Shown: positions 23,340 to 35,900 of the stretch, one piece after another
Position numbering within the stretch: the stretch's first letter is position 1
How the letters are laid out: each line of letters opens with the position of its first letter
Assembly: GCF_015706575.1 (NCBI RefSeq)
Contig: NW_024037048.1
Coordinates: forward strand, 10,123,512-10,187,511
Length of the DNA: 64,000 nt
Source of the DNA: Patiria miniata
Lineage: Eukaryota > Echinodermata > Asteroidea > Valvatida > Asterinidae
Direction of reading: 5' to 3'
Translations under genes and position numbers: made by a program
Notes under the pieces: generated by a model
Databases searched by the model: none
Told to the model about the DNA's origin: nothing
The model's input: the letters and a program-made list of their open reading frames with translations, nothing else

Positions 23340-23926
23340 GAGAGAAAGCTGGTTCTCTGAATCAGAAAACAAAAATAATTGTATCGACAGTTTCTCGAGA
23401 GAAAAAAAAAACTGTGGTGGTGGACCGATTCTCGCTGTTCCAGAAGTTGAAGAACGCCCCCAATCGACTCGTCACGTCTAATTAGACTGATCGAACGCGA
23501 GGCAGCGCCGATTCCCAGTAGACCGCCGCAGTGCATGCTCTTACACGAAATTGCATTAGGAGGACCCATCCACCGGTTGATGCGTGTGGATTCAGGATAT
23601 ACGCTGAGATGTGTGCTCCGCTGCATCATTGACGCAAAGCCAGACAGAGAACAAGAAATTCTCCGTGTAGACACTGCATAATAATCGCATCACCAAAAAA
23701 CCTGATTGTGGCAAAGACAATTTCTACAATCTCGATAATTATGTGAGATTTTTGATGCAGGAGCAAAGAGGACTGATCTGCGTGAAAGAAAAACATCAGA
23801 TGAGGAGGAAAATTGTCTCGGAGATGCTGATTGTGAACTGACAGCTGGAACAGGGAGGGTTGGTTTTTAGGTTGAATATCGCAGCTCGCGAGTGTGGGCG
23901 GTCGACGCTACCGCGTGGCGAGCAAC
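23340..23926 (+). promoter_or_regulatory. Possible 5' UTR exon / promoter region of the synaptotagmin gene
   Basis: A good acceptor (pyrimidine tract then ACAG) ends at 23339, and a possible donor CAAAG|GTAAGA lies at 23115/23116, so an upstream non-coding exon spliced to 23340-23984 is conceivable. Alternatively transcription starts inside this interval. No TATA box is visible. An antisense open frame (23213-23674) has no recognisable domain. Confidence 0.3.
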
Positions 23927-23984
23927 ATGGGCATGGGCGACAAAGAAGGATTCGGGGGTGACGATGCTGGACAGAAATATCAAC
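23927..23984 (+). CDS. Syt4: Synaptotagmin exon 1: luminal N-terminus
   Basis: ATG at 23927 in strong context (A at -3, G at +4), with an in-frame TGA at 23873-23875 and no ATG between. It encodes MGMGDKEGFGGDDAGQKYQ plus one base, then a GTGAGT donor. Joining to 55274 makes codon CTG and runs directly into the membrane helix. That is the arrangement of vertebrate Syt4/11, which have a short acidic N-terminus split from the helix by the first intron. A second ATG at 23933 is possible. The 31-kb distance makes this link an inference from phase, Kozak context and family gene structure. Confidence 0.7.
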
Positions 23985-26900
23985 GTGAGTATTGTCTGGC
24001 ATTAATCCTGTATTGTTCTGTTTTGGTTTTGGTTATAAATTGGCGCCTGTGGGTGTATTGCAGAAATGACCTTGCACAAGAGAAAAAAATGAATTCATAT
24101 AGTGGGCGGAATGTATAACTACATTTTATTTACAAAAAACCCATCATTTTCTGATCGAAATGCATGTTTAGATGCATAATTAACAACATCACAAAACATT
24201 TTTAAGAAAAGAAAAACGGAAGGTTTGAAAGGACAAAATTCCGAAATAAAAGCACCTTAAAAAAATCACGTCAGTTTTCAAGCAAATTATAAAAACAAAA
24301 ATCTTGTTCTCAGTTTCCACAATTCTGATAGGGGGCGGGGCAAATTATTGAAGCAGTGGTCGACGCAGCAATATATAAGCTGTTGTTTTTCATTAAAATA
24401 TGATTGTAGACAAGCAAGTCCTATTTACCAGGCTTCGAAATTTAAATCATTTTTTGTAGATAGTTCGTTCTGGAATAATACTTTTATAAGAAATGATCTT
24501 GATTTTGGCAAACGTCAAAAGAAATCGATATTTGATACAAAAACAAATGTTTTTTTTAAGTAAACCTACAATGAAGAAGGCATGCAAATCGGACAAACCC
24601 TTTTTAAATTTTTTTTAAAATAAAATTTAGAGGTGGATGAGTTTTCTAATGAATCGTGTACCTGTCGGCGGCGCAGAGTTTCACTGAATTGGGAAAGGAA
24701 AACGGAAAAATTGGAGAAAAAAATCGTTTACTCTTCGAATGTAATGCTACGTGACTTGTGCTATGGTGCGTTGAATACTGGCCTCGAACGTGCACGCTGT
24801 TTAAGAATTCAAGATTATAAAAGCTTTTTGCGCGTATAACTTTCCAAAAGTGCCCTTTTCCCACCAATTTTGGAAACTTAAACACGGCATATTTACATTT
24901 GAATCATCACTCCCGGTTGAATACCAATTGAATTTAAAATTCAAATTTAGTTTGAAGATTTTTTTCCGCGAGCGGCAAATCTGTTGCAGATCGTCAAAAC
25001 TCAAAATTGAAAGAATTCTGCGCGCGCAAACTTTGAAATGATGCTTGTCACTGCTCATGCGTGCGCACGTCACATCAATTTTTAAATTCGATTCATAAAT
25101 CAATTACATATAAATTATGATCGACTCCAATTCCTAAAGCAGAAATGTGGGTCTCATGCCTCATGACTCATCCATAATCATTTCTCTTTGTCCTCCGTTG
25201 TTTATAATGTTCCCAGTCGTTCCTGGCAAACAATTGAGGAAAAAAATGACAGATTTGGGTACGATGGTCAAAAGAGAATACCGTTTAGTGGGCCTGGTAC
25301 GTTCTTTAACTAGAACCACACACCACTCGGGAACAGACAACATTACGGTTCCGTGTGAATAGCCAACATTGACAAAATAAGACACATTCATTATAAATCA
25401 TAGCCGGAAATTATGACTTTGTCATGGATATCGTGCCAAATGTGATTAATATTGTGGGAAGTCATCGCACTTACGATGGAAGTCTTCGCTTTGTGATATT
25501 AATTTCTATCTAGTATTACGCATGGTTTGTGGTCGTTGTCAACCATGGCATGGCAGACTATGATTATGAATTTCGTAATGCGTGTAGATCATAACGTCAC
25601 ATTGAGATTCGAGCTATCAGTAATTGCAGTATACGTATTACATCACTGCCCATGGTTTAGCAGAAGCAACTCCGCAACGACCACCCGGACACTGAGCAAA
25701 TTAATTGCGATGAGTCAACGAATGCGATATTAAAATCACTGCCAAAATCACTGCGTGCGCTCTGCCAACAATTTCCCCGATGAAAATTTAATTCGAAAGA
25801 ACAACACCAACACACGAAAATTGAAGCCTTTTGTTGACGGCTTTTGGGTGAAATGGTGGAGTGATTTGATTAAGTTGTTGTGTGTCTTTCGGATTTTGTG
25901 AATACCTTTGCCCGGGCGGGGAGGAAATTAAATCCGCTTGGCGTCGCTACGTGCAAAATTACAACGCGGATGTAAAAGATAATTCAATCGTTGATTTCGT
26001 GGGACGGAGTTCGTTGCCTTTTAGAGTTTTCGTAGGTACGCCGGACCGAGGGCAAAGGTCGACGAGTCTGCGCAGTAGGAGGCGTATCAATGGCGGTTGC
26101 TATGCGACGTTCGAGGTTGCGTAATAGAGCATTTTTTTTCTAATCTGAAGACAAACTTCTTTGGTTTATCAAATTAAAAAAGGAAAAAAAAACACGACCT
26201 TTGAAATTGAACTCAGAAAAACTGTATAACAACTCAATGCACTGTTTATTAGCTCCGCAAAGGAGGTTATGTTTTCATTGGATTTGGTTAGTTTGTTAGT
26301 TGGTTGCCTTTGGTTAGTTAGTTTGTTTGTTGGTTGGTTGGTTTGTCTGTTAACAAGATAACTCAAAAAGTTATGGACGGATTTGCATGAAAATCTTTTT
26401 AGGGGTGTTCCTTGGTATACAAGTACAAATCAATTAGATTTTGGAAGTGATTCGGATCTGGGTCTGGATCCAGGATATTTTTTTAAGGGTTCGTCACCAT
26501 TCAATATGCGAGTATTTGTTTTGGGTGTACTGACAATATGGCGGGAAATTGTTTAACCCGGTGGAGATTTGCGACCTCTGAGTTCTTTCTAGTAGGCCTA
26601 TAATCGTGTTTAGCTTTCACAATTTTGCAACGCCTTGTAATTTAACACGAAATTTGCAAAGTAGCAAAGTCAACAAAGCCAGATATTTTTTTTTTTATGA
26701 AAATGGAGAAGACGCTTTTAAATTGACTAGGATGCCTAAAGTTAACTTTTGCCGCAGTTTCCCGCTCAAACTTCTGTAATATTCGGCGAGTAACTCTGTA
26801 CGCTCCTTCCATCTTGAATTTTTTTTGCATCCTATCATTAACTCAGCCTGAAACACGCAACCCAACGAATTCAATTTCCGGCGTTCACATTTAACATTTT

Positions 26901-29900
26901 GGCTGATTATTTCGGCCGAGCCGCTCTTTCAATGAGATTCATCACTCGACAAGAATTGCTTTAAGATTTCATGTTGATCATGCATCGCGTTCATGTAAAT
27001 CGATGTGAATTATGCGCGTTGATGCGTCCTGCTACGCGCATACACAATGAAGCCATGTATGTTCAAAGAAGAACGGTTTTTATGTTCACATGCCCGCGAA
27101 TGGAATTCGTAGTTCTTAAACGGTACAGAGTGAGTAAAAAAAAAACCGAAACCCAAATGGCAGGACCAATTTTGAATGACGTTTTGCCTGTAGCACTTTC
27201 AAAATCTAGGATATGAAAGCCCAGTCATTAAGCTTTCTTTTAGTACAAGAATCATTCAAATCACCCATGTACTTGTCAAGTTAAGGAATTTTGAACACAA
27301 ACACCGTCTGTCAACGGATAACACAAACAAAGTGTTCTTTCAGCAAAACGAAAACAATTCTCATGGGGATGCATGTGAATTGTTTTCGTTTTGCTGAAAG
27401 AACACTTCCTTTTTGTGTGATCCGTGGACAGAACTTTAAAACGGTGTTTGTGTTCAAAATTCCGTAACTTGGAAAGTGCATAAGTGATTTGAATGATTCT
27501 AGCACTAAAAAAAAGCTCATTGATTTGGCTTTCATATCCTAGATTTTGAAAGTGCTCCAGATAAAACTTCATTCAAAAATTGGTCTTGCCATTTGGTTTT
27601 TTTTTTACTCACCCTGTATGATAAATTTTCTCGTTTCACAATTTGTTGGTTGACTTATCACTTGAGTATGACTTCAAAAATACCAGTTTATTCCTAAATA
27701 TTTGATTTTAGTTTGTTTTCCACAATGGTTTGTAAATTAAGTGTGACTCTATCGACTATATGGATTGACCTTAACGCTGTGTTAACTTTGCAATGTTTTT
27801 GTACGGATTGAACAAGTGCATGAATCTTTCAACTCTAATCAATTACGTGCCAATAGGTTAACGTCGTTCTACCGTGAGTACTTTTTTTTTTTTTAAACTA
27901 ATCCATACATCTCACTTTAATGTTCAAACAACACCAGTGACTTTCCATGCTAGCTGAAGTTTCTGGTGTGTTTGGCAGTTCCTCTTACACCATACTAACG
28001 GGGTCCTCTAACCCAGCACCGTGCAAACACTAGTCCAGCTTCCCGGGCCAACGATCAATTTTCCCCGGTCGATCGCTCCGACGACAGGTGTCAGCCGGCG
28101 CGAAAAGCCCGGACATTTTCCAGGCAATTTTTATTTACTCCTTTTTTTCCCATCAAATTGTTCACGGTTCGCGTATGACGCTCGCTTAATATTCACGGTT
28201 TCAAATCAAAGATAGAATACATTTTTTTTTCTTTTAAAGTTATGTAGTACTTTTTGTTATTTATAGGGATTGATTTTTGGGGGCGAATGTGTCGCAAGTG
28301 ACGTACGAAGTTCTTAGATGGTCCTGCCGACCTTGGAATCTCGGCGCGGGAGGGTGATAAGTTGTTTCTGAAACCGTGAATTAATCGGGGGAAAAGCTGA
28401 CGGGGCGAGAGGATTTATTGCAATTAAATTTCGATTTCGCGGAGCTTGGGATGAAGGAATTAATTTGAATCTATGGAGGCCTACGTGGTACTTTGAACAT
28501 TTTGTGTGGTATAATTATGTCGAAGAACATAAATATCATTGTGTTTGCAAGAAAAATAAGTAATTGTCTAAATCTATAAAAAACGATCATGATGTTGGTC
28601 AAACTTTGATGTTTTCCATCTGCTTTGATTATATGCACCTCCGTAAAGTCAAGTATTCATGCCGTAAAATCGAACAAAGTAGCGTTAACTGTTTATTACA
28701 CAGGTAAATTTTGTCCAAAATGTTAAGCTTCTGGGCCCAATTTTGAGGAACTGATTGTTAATTTGTGTGCGGAAAAAAAATTGAATGGAATTGGACAATC
28801 GATTTTAAAGAGCTTTAAGTTTAACAAATGCATGTTCGTACCTTTCATTTTGAATTTCAACCCACAGATACCTATTCTATGTAATATGGCGAAACCATGG
28901 TCTGTAACATTTGAGCAGATTCGCTGATTAATTATGCAAGACAACCGCATCTTGACCTCTAGATTTTAACCAATCAGCGAGCGTTTTCTGTATCGGGTCT
29001 TCGGTCATTCACAGTTGTCGCGTCATAGACATGGCTAAAAAAAACCTAGACACAGCAACAAAGGCTGTGGTCGCGCGCTCTGTATTACGTTACGCGATAT
29101 GTGCCCAGCTGTTGTTGTATTACAAAACACTGCATTCGAATTGACCAATCACAGTTTTAGTCCTGATTTGGGAATGAAATGACGTCACGATTTAATTAAG
29201 TCGACTCCGATTGGCTGAGGCGCGAGATCGCATAAATCTGCATATCAGACGTTATACAGGAGACTTGGCTCCGTGGATAACGGGTGATACTCAGCCTAAC
29301 AGATACCCTGTCCACCAAACTATTAAAGTATTTTATAGAAATGATCAGAAAGATATACGCCATATAAATGTATCCCCCTCCTCGGCCCCCGCTTGAAATT
29401 TCAAGACGCAATTTACCAACAATCTCATTTCAAACCTAACACCTAGCGTGTGATATCTACGTGCACGAGTCGTGCTCAGTCCCTCCGTGTGTTCGTTTGT
29501 GCGTTGATTTCAACACATTCATCGAAAGAAGAAAATAATAGACAGTAACATGACAACGCGATAAGGCAGTAGGCCTATGCACGGCACTTTTATCTCGCCC
29601 GCAAATTTATTCGGCATTTTCAATCTGCGTGGAGGCGATAGCGAATGAAAAAAAAAGGATACTGACGTGTTCAAGATAAGACACTAACTTATGGTGGATT
29701 TTACCCAATGTGATCTACTACACCATTTTTAAAAACAAGAATGGCACGCCCAGTAAAGCAGCGCAGAACGGATACACTGGAAGTCTTTTTCATGCACATG
29801 GCGGACACAATAAGCCTCTGTACTGATGACGTCCGACTGTATTTACATGAGCACTTTCCTATGGAGCCAGTGGGGGCCCACGGTCCACTGAGCACCATAG

Positions 29901-32900
29901 GAAAGCACACACGTAAACAAAGTGTGGCGTCATCAGTACAGAGGCTTATTGGCTTCTCTTTCTATTCAATGTCATTCGTTTAAAACGCCTTTTGTAGCCC
30001 AATTAGGCGCATTCCAGGCCGTAATATCCCTTCAATACGGAATAGCGGCCATATTGGATCCCAAAGCGAGGCTCGAACATACAAAACAAAGCCCCTATCC
30101 CGGATTATCATGTGGGTTGCATAACTTTTACGTAGCAGCCCAGTTGAGTAAAGTAGACATTTACCAGTACAGCCTCTCTTTAAACCAAGCATGCATAAGA
30201 AGCGCCCATGCAATGCGAATTCAATATCGCGGCCTAGTTTAAGAATACAACGAAAGACGGACAGATTTCAACTAGGCTCTTAAAATTCTGGGTTCGGCGC
30301 CTCGAGGCGATTCAGTGTAGACATAAACCGTGACAAAACTGCGTGGAATATTAAACAGGTTTTCTAGTTCAACCGACGCTGGTTTTCCGTTCCTGACAAA
30401 ATAAATACCAAGAAGGGTTTTGAAATTGAATCGGGTGGTTTAAAAAAAAAGAACGAGTTTGTTTTTTGCATGCTGTTATTGGAACGAGAATAACTAAGTT
30501 ATTTTCATGTTTTGTTGTGCCTATTCCAGATAGATGATCGGTGTTGTCAAGCCTTGGTGAAAAGCGCGCACAGCAATGTGTTAAGCACGAACAATATTTG
30601 CTCAACCAAATTAGGTTACCAGCTAAAATGCCATGCAGTACTAACCGCTTGTGACTGGTCCCCGACGAAATTTTGCTTATGGTTGCAGACCGGTAAATGG
30701 ATTACCTTGGACTTCAGTGATAATTACGCGCACTTCCCAAAATTATTAAAAATACCCACAACTCTTCAAGATATTTGAGACACACATCAAATTAAAGCTT
30801 ATTTCATCATCTTTCATTTCCTGTTCGATTTTATGGGGGTTAACCCATGACTTGTGGGAGAAAATTCCATCCAAAGATGATCACCCTACACTCTAAAAAC
30901 AAGTTAGTCAAAATATTGACTGGTCTTCCTAGACTAGGAATTTACTTAAACATGCGAAGTTTCATACTATGATTAGAAAAAGTAGTTAGATTTGACTCCA
31001 ATTTTAGTCATTTGCATAATTTTTTTCAATACTGAGTGTAAAAGTAGTCCTTAAGCCCATCGCCATTTAGAAGAAGGAAGCCTATTTAGGCCTACACTCC
31101 ATTGGAAAACAGAGCCATTTTAGGGCCTGATTTCGTCCAAATTTCACAGAAATACGAGCTCGCAGTCCTCTGCACGGCTTCCACCCTTCTTTTTTTACAA
31201 ATCCTCAAGTTCACAGCCCTAAAAAAATGATCTAATACCGGAGAACTCGAGGGCATGCAAATCGTGATTTTGCCGGCGGGCGTACGCACTTTCGAGCCTA
31301 CTTACTGGCCTGCACCCTTAACACGTAAATTCGGCAAGCATTGTTTTCTACCAAGCAGATGTGAAACTAACTAGGTCTTTGAGTCGGCGTTACTTGAAAA
31401 TAGTTGTTATTTGACGTATTTCTTAAAATATCTCATCAAATTTGCCAATTATCAGACTTCAAAAACAGTGCTAGCTTGCTCGAAGAACCAAACAACTAAA
31501 AATAGACAAACAATCGAGGAAAATGACACGAACCCATGGTTGTTTATGCCATAAGGGAAAATAACTGCTAATCAAACTCGACGGTAATTCCCCCCTGGAA
31601 AACTGACAATTGCTGTAAATTCAGCGTGGGAGTTCTGCGGGAAAATGTTCACCTCATAAGGGTAACTTGTGTCTATATCTGGCTCCCTAGGGATGTAATT
31701 TTGATGAGGTTTGGATAAACAAGAGCCAATCGCAGTAACGGCAATTAAGGTGTGTGGGTGATTATTATACACAAAGTGCAGCTATACGCCTCTGTACGGC
31801 ACAGTTCATTTTCAATACTGCTTTTACTTTCATGATAATCTATACAGGGTGAGTAAAAAAAACCGAAACCCAAATGTCGGGACCATTGTTTTTAGTGAAG
31901 TTATGCATGTAGCACTTTCAGAAGGATATGAAAGACCAATCGTAAGCTTTCTCTTAGTACAAGAATCATTCAAATCACTTGTGTACTTTTCAAGTTACGG
32001 AATTTTAAACACAACCACCGTTTTAAAGTTCTGTCCACGGATCACAAAAAAACGGTGTGCGTGCTTTCAGCAAAACGAAAACAATTCACACACATCCCTA
32101 TTTGATTTGTTTTTGTTTTGCTGAAAGAACACTTACCGTACCTTTTTTGTGATCCGTGGATGGACAGAACTTTAAAACGGTGGTTATGTTTAAAATTCCG
32201 TAACTTGAAAATTACATGAGTAATTTAAATGATTCTTTTACTAAAAGAAAGCTTATGAATTGGGCTTTCATATCCTAGATTCTGAAAGTGCTACAGGCAT
32301 AACCTCACTAAAACAATGGTCCCGACATTTGGGTTTCGGGTTTTTTTACTCACCCTGTTCCGAACGTGGGCCGAGTTGGCCTGTCATACTGCGATGGCGT
32401 GACATCATTAAAGAAAATCGGTTGCGAAGAGCCCGTTCGCGCCTCTTCGGAACAAAGAGTTTTTGGTTACATAAATTAGCGGGTGAATTAGAATCGATCG
32501 GGGTGGGGGTGCTAACGAATGTCCATTTCACTCCCGTGAAATATGGTACAAACCATAAAAACCATGATTTTTGGCATGAACTGGAGATATAACGAATTTA
32601 TTCTTTGCATTCAGCATATCATTACTTGTGTTTGTACAATCTGTTCGTGTGTTCTTGTGATGTCTTGTTATGTCTGATTGCCTTTGTCTCGTTTGCCGTT
32701 GTAAAATAGGAAATTCTACATAATCCATTTTTTTTTTACTATTCCTCCATATCAGCCACCATCTCTTTTTTAGAGGTAGCTATCTTGTAAATTCTCCGTA
32801 TCATTTATATCTCTGTATAATTCATCCTTGTAATGTGTATTTGCTGCATATATATATAGAAATAACTGTCTATTTGAATTGAAGATAGGCATGTCACTGT

Positions 32901-35900
32901 GTCTAAATTATCAATCTGGTTTACTTTTTCATCGGGTATTTTTTTTGCAAGAATACTTGACCCATATAACTGAAAAAAAGTTCTTGACGTTTCCAAGATT
33001 GAACTTGCAGGTGTGCGTCATGCGCAGTGGCAGTTTGAGAGCTTTCAATAAAAGGAAAGCATTCTCCTGGCGTTGAGTTGTAAAACGCAAAACCCTTTTA
33101 TATGCTTCTGAAAATGTAACAGAGGTCCTACTTTAATTGCGAAATAACTTGCAGAAACAAACTGGAATTGGGATCGGTTCGGCCGATATCCCGTCAAAAC
33201 ATTCCGGCAGGCAAAGCCAAATTGCATTGGGCATAGACCCGGATATTAAAAAAATGAGGGAATGTGATGCGCGCCATACCTCCATTCTATGGCGGGGAGA
33301 TTGTATCAAAATATGAAATTAGCCACACGTCATTTGATCTGAGCTCTGATAAAAGAGCACTACGTCTAAGGGTTAGCTTTAAGGAATCGGAATGGAGGGA
33401 ATGTGAGGCGGGCCATACCTCGATTCTATGTGAGGGAGATTGTATCAAAATATGAAATTAGCCAGATTCATTAGAATTTGATCTGAGCTCTGATAAAAGA
33501 GCACTGCGTCTGAAGCCCGGTTCATACTTCACGCGAAAGCAAAAGCGAAGCGAAATTCCTGACGTCAACAATACGTTCGAAGCGCGTCCGCCATTGTTGA
33601 CGACATGAATTTCGCTTCGCACTTGCTTTCGCGTGAAGTATGAACCGGGTTAGTGGGTTAGCTTTAAGGAATCGCAGGGAATGGAAGGAATGTGAGGCGG
33701 GCCATACCTCGATTCTATAGCAGGGAGATTGTATCAAAATATGAAATTAGCCACACATTCATTAAAATTTGATCTGAGCTCTGATAAAAGTGCATTACGT
33801 CTAAGACTTAGCTTTAAGGAATCGCAGTGGCAAAGGGTAGATATCTCAGTGCTTGATCGAGACACAAAAATGTCCTGGTTAATTTGTGACCTAACTGTGT
33901 GATCGTCGTGCAAAACCCCGTCAAAAATAGTATCCAGCCTAAACATTTGCCCATCAATATTGCATTTCTAATTTCCGTCGGCTACTGTTGACTTTTCTAT
34001 ACCAAGCTGTCACTTTCGATGAAGATTTTGACGCATGGTTATATAAATTGCTCTATTGGGCTGAGATGATATTTGCTTTAATCAATGAGGTTCCATTAAC
34101 AGCTACAGTTTTAACGTGTTATGCTCTTCGTTAGATTAATATTTGTTTTTTTCGTCGAGCTGTCAGTTACTAGTGGTTCGGGTTTTGATTTCAGTGGGAA
34201 ATATGAAACAGGTTTCTCATCTAGAGTCAGCGTTTGTTTAAACTGTCGATTTGCCCGGCTTGCTGGCGCTGTGAAGTTTGAACTGGCTTGTTTGAACTGG
34301 CTTTCAGTGATTTTGTCGGTCGGTGGTCTGTCGGTCAGTTGGATCGCTAGTTGGTCGGTGACGACTGGCTTGTCGGTCGGTTGATTATGGATCTGTTGTC
34401 CGGTCGGTTATCAGTGGTTAGTCGGTTGTCGATCAATTTATCGGTTGTTGGTCGGTTCGGTCGGCTTGTCGGTCGGTTTGTCGGTCGGGCGGTAGGCTTC
34501 GGTATCCCGTCGGTTTGTTATAAGTGGTCAGCTGGGTGCTTATCAATCGATCGATTGTTGGTCGATAAGAGGGTTCGGTATTTGTCGGTGGGTACCCTCG
34601 GTTTGTCGGTGTTGTCGGTTATAGTAAAGTAGATATAATAAAGTTGGAATTGGTTCGGTTACTCAGGGAGCTCTAGTCGGTTGGTTTAGATCAGTCATTT
34701 GGTCGTTTTTTTAGGTATTTGATTATTCCTCAGTTGTTTGTAGTCGATTGGTCGATCAGTCGGTCGGTAGATAAGTTGGTTCATGCAGCGTGCTATTATA
34801 ATAAGACATACTTAGTTTGTATACAGATCTGTCTTGTCGGTTTTCGATGTTGTTGAGAAATTAACCTTCCGAATGTTAGTTATTCTGGTTGGTTGTTGTT
34901 CAGCTTGTTGTAGTTGGTAAGTTGGGCGGTTGTAAGTCGGTATAATACCCGATCGTTGCTGAGGCGTACACGCCAGTAAATAGGCCACAAATCCTTCCGC
35001 TGAGCCCATGAGTAAAAGTTACACACTCAAATTATTCTATATTACAGAGTTCTGAGAACCACTGAATTGGTGAATTGAAGAGATATGACAATGAACCTCT
35101 GGCCCGGACTTGGGGCTTCCACGTCTGAGCATTTTGGATGCAATCGGGCCCGGAAGTGGCGCTATAATAGCCATGTTGTGGAGGGATCCTTTTTCAAAAT
35201 TGCCACTTTTTCAGCTGGGAAAATATCATTTGGTGAGAATTTCTCGAAAAGTCAATGGTCAACCCACCGCAAATTGAAAAGAAAATGATAGATGACATGT
35301 TGATCATCATTTTTCTGTGCAGCCTGAACACCTGTGAGAGTTTGAGTATGTTTAAAAAGAATGTTTAAGTTTAGGGATTTATCACTGGTGTCTATGTACA
35401 TTTGTCATGGGGTGTAGGCTACCCTGATGTTTTATGAGGTCAGTCAGGTGATTGAGTTGGTAGCTGTAGGTCATTGAATCGGTTGATTGGTTGGCTTGTC
35501 TGTTTACATATATGCTCTGCTGACACAGGTCATCGCCCACTTTATCAATCAATCTTTCATATCGTGACTGCCTGTTGGCCCCTGAACCACCTACTACACT
35601 TAACCTGCCAACATTAACAATCATTACGATTGGAAGTGCTTTCAAATTAATTAAAATTCTTGCGGCCATAACACTGCTTCATTAGTCTCAGACTCAAGCC
35701 GTTTGGTCGATTTCAGCAACTGGCTCACGCGCACGACCACAGCGCCTCGAGAAATCCATCAATGCATCACAAACTCAACTAAAGAGGATCCACCCTCTGA
35801 AATTATACCCCATGCCACGCCTCTTGTAAGCCCTCTTCTGGACCCCTCTCCCCGATATCAAGACTCCTTCCCGACGGGTCTACAGGTATTCATTACCAAT

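Larger units (their letters stand above)
18911..23926. other. Divergent intergenic region between Ric and the synaptotagmin gene
   Basis: The two genes point away from each other across 5,016 bp. The region holds a MITE fragment joined to a SINE (20034-20455), a two-copy direct repeat (20450-20890), a larger MITE (21699-22225) and a CRE/CCAAT-bearing repeat (22430-22715). The last 600 bp may be the 5' UTR of the synaptotagmin gene. No third gene was found. Confidence 0.75.

Noticed and set aside
23213..23674. 153-codon open frame on the minus strand
   Set aside because: Lies over the putative synaptotagmin leader region, contains low-complexity Lys/Gln and Phe runs and no known domain.
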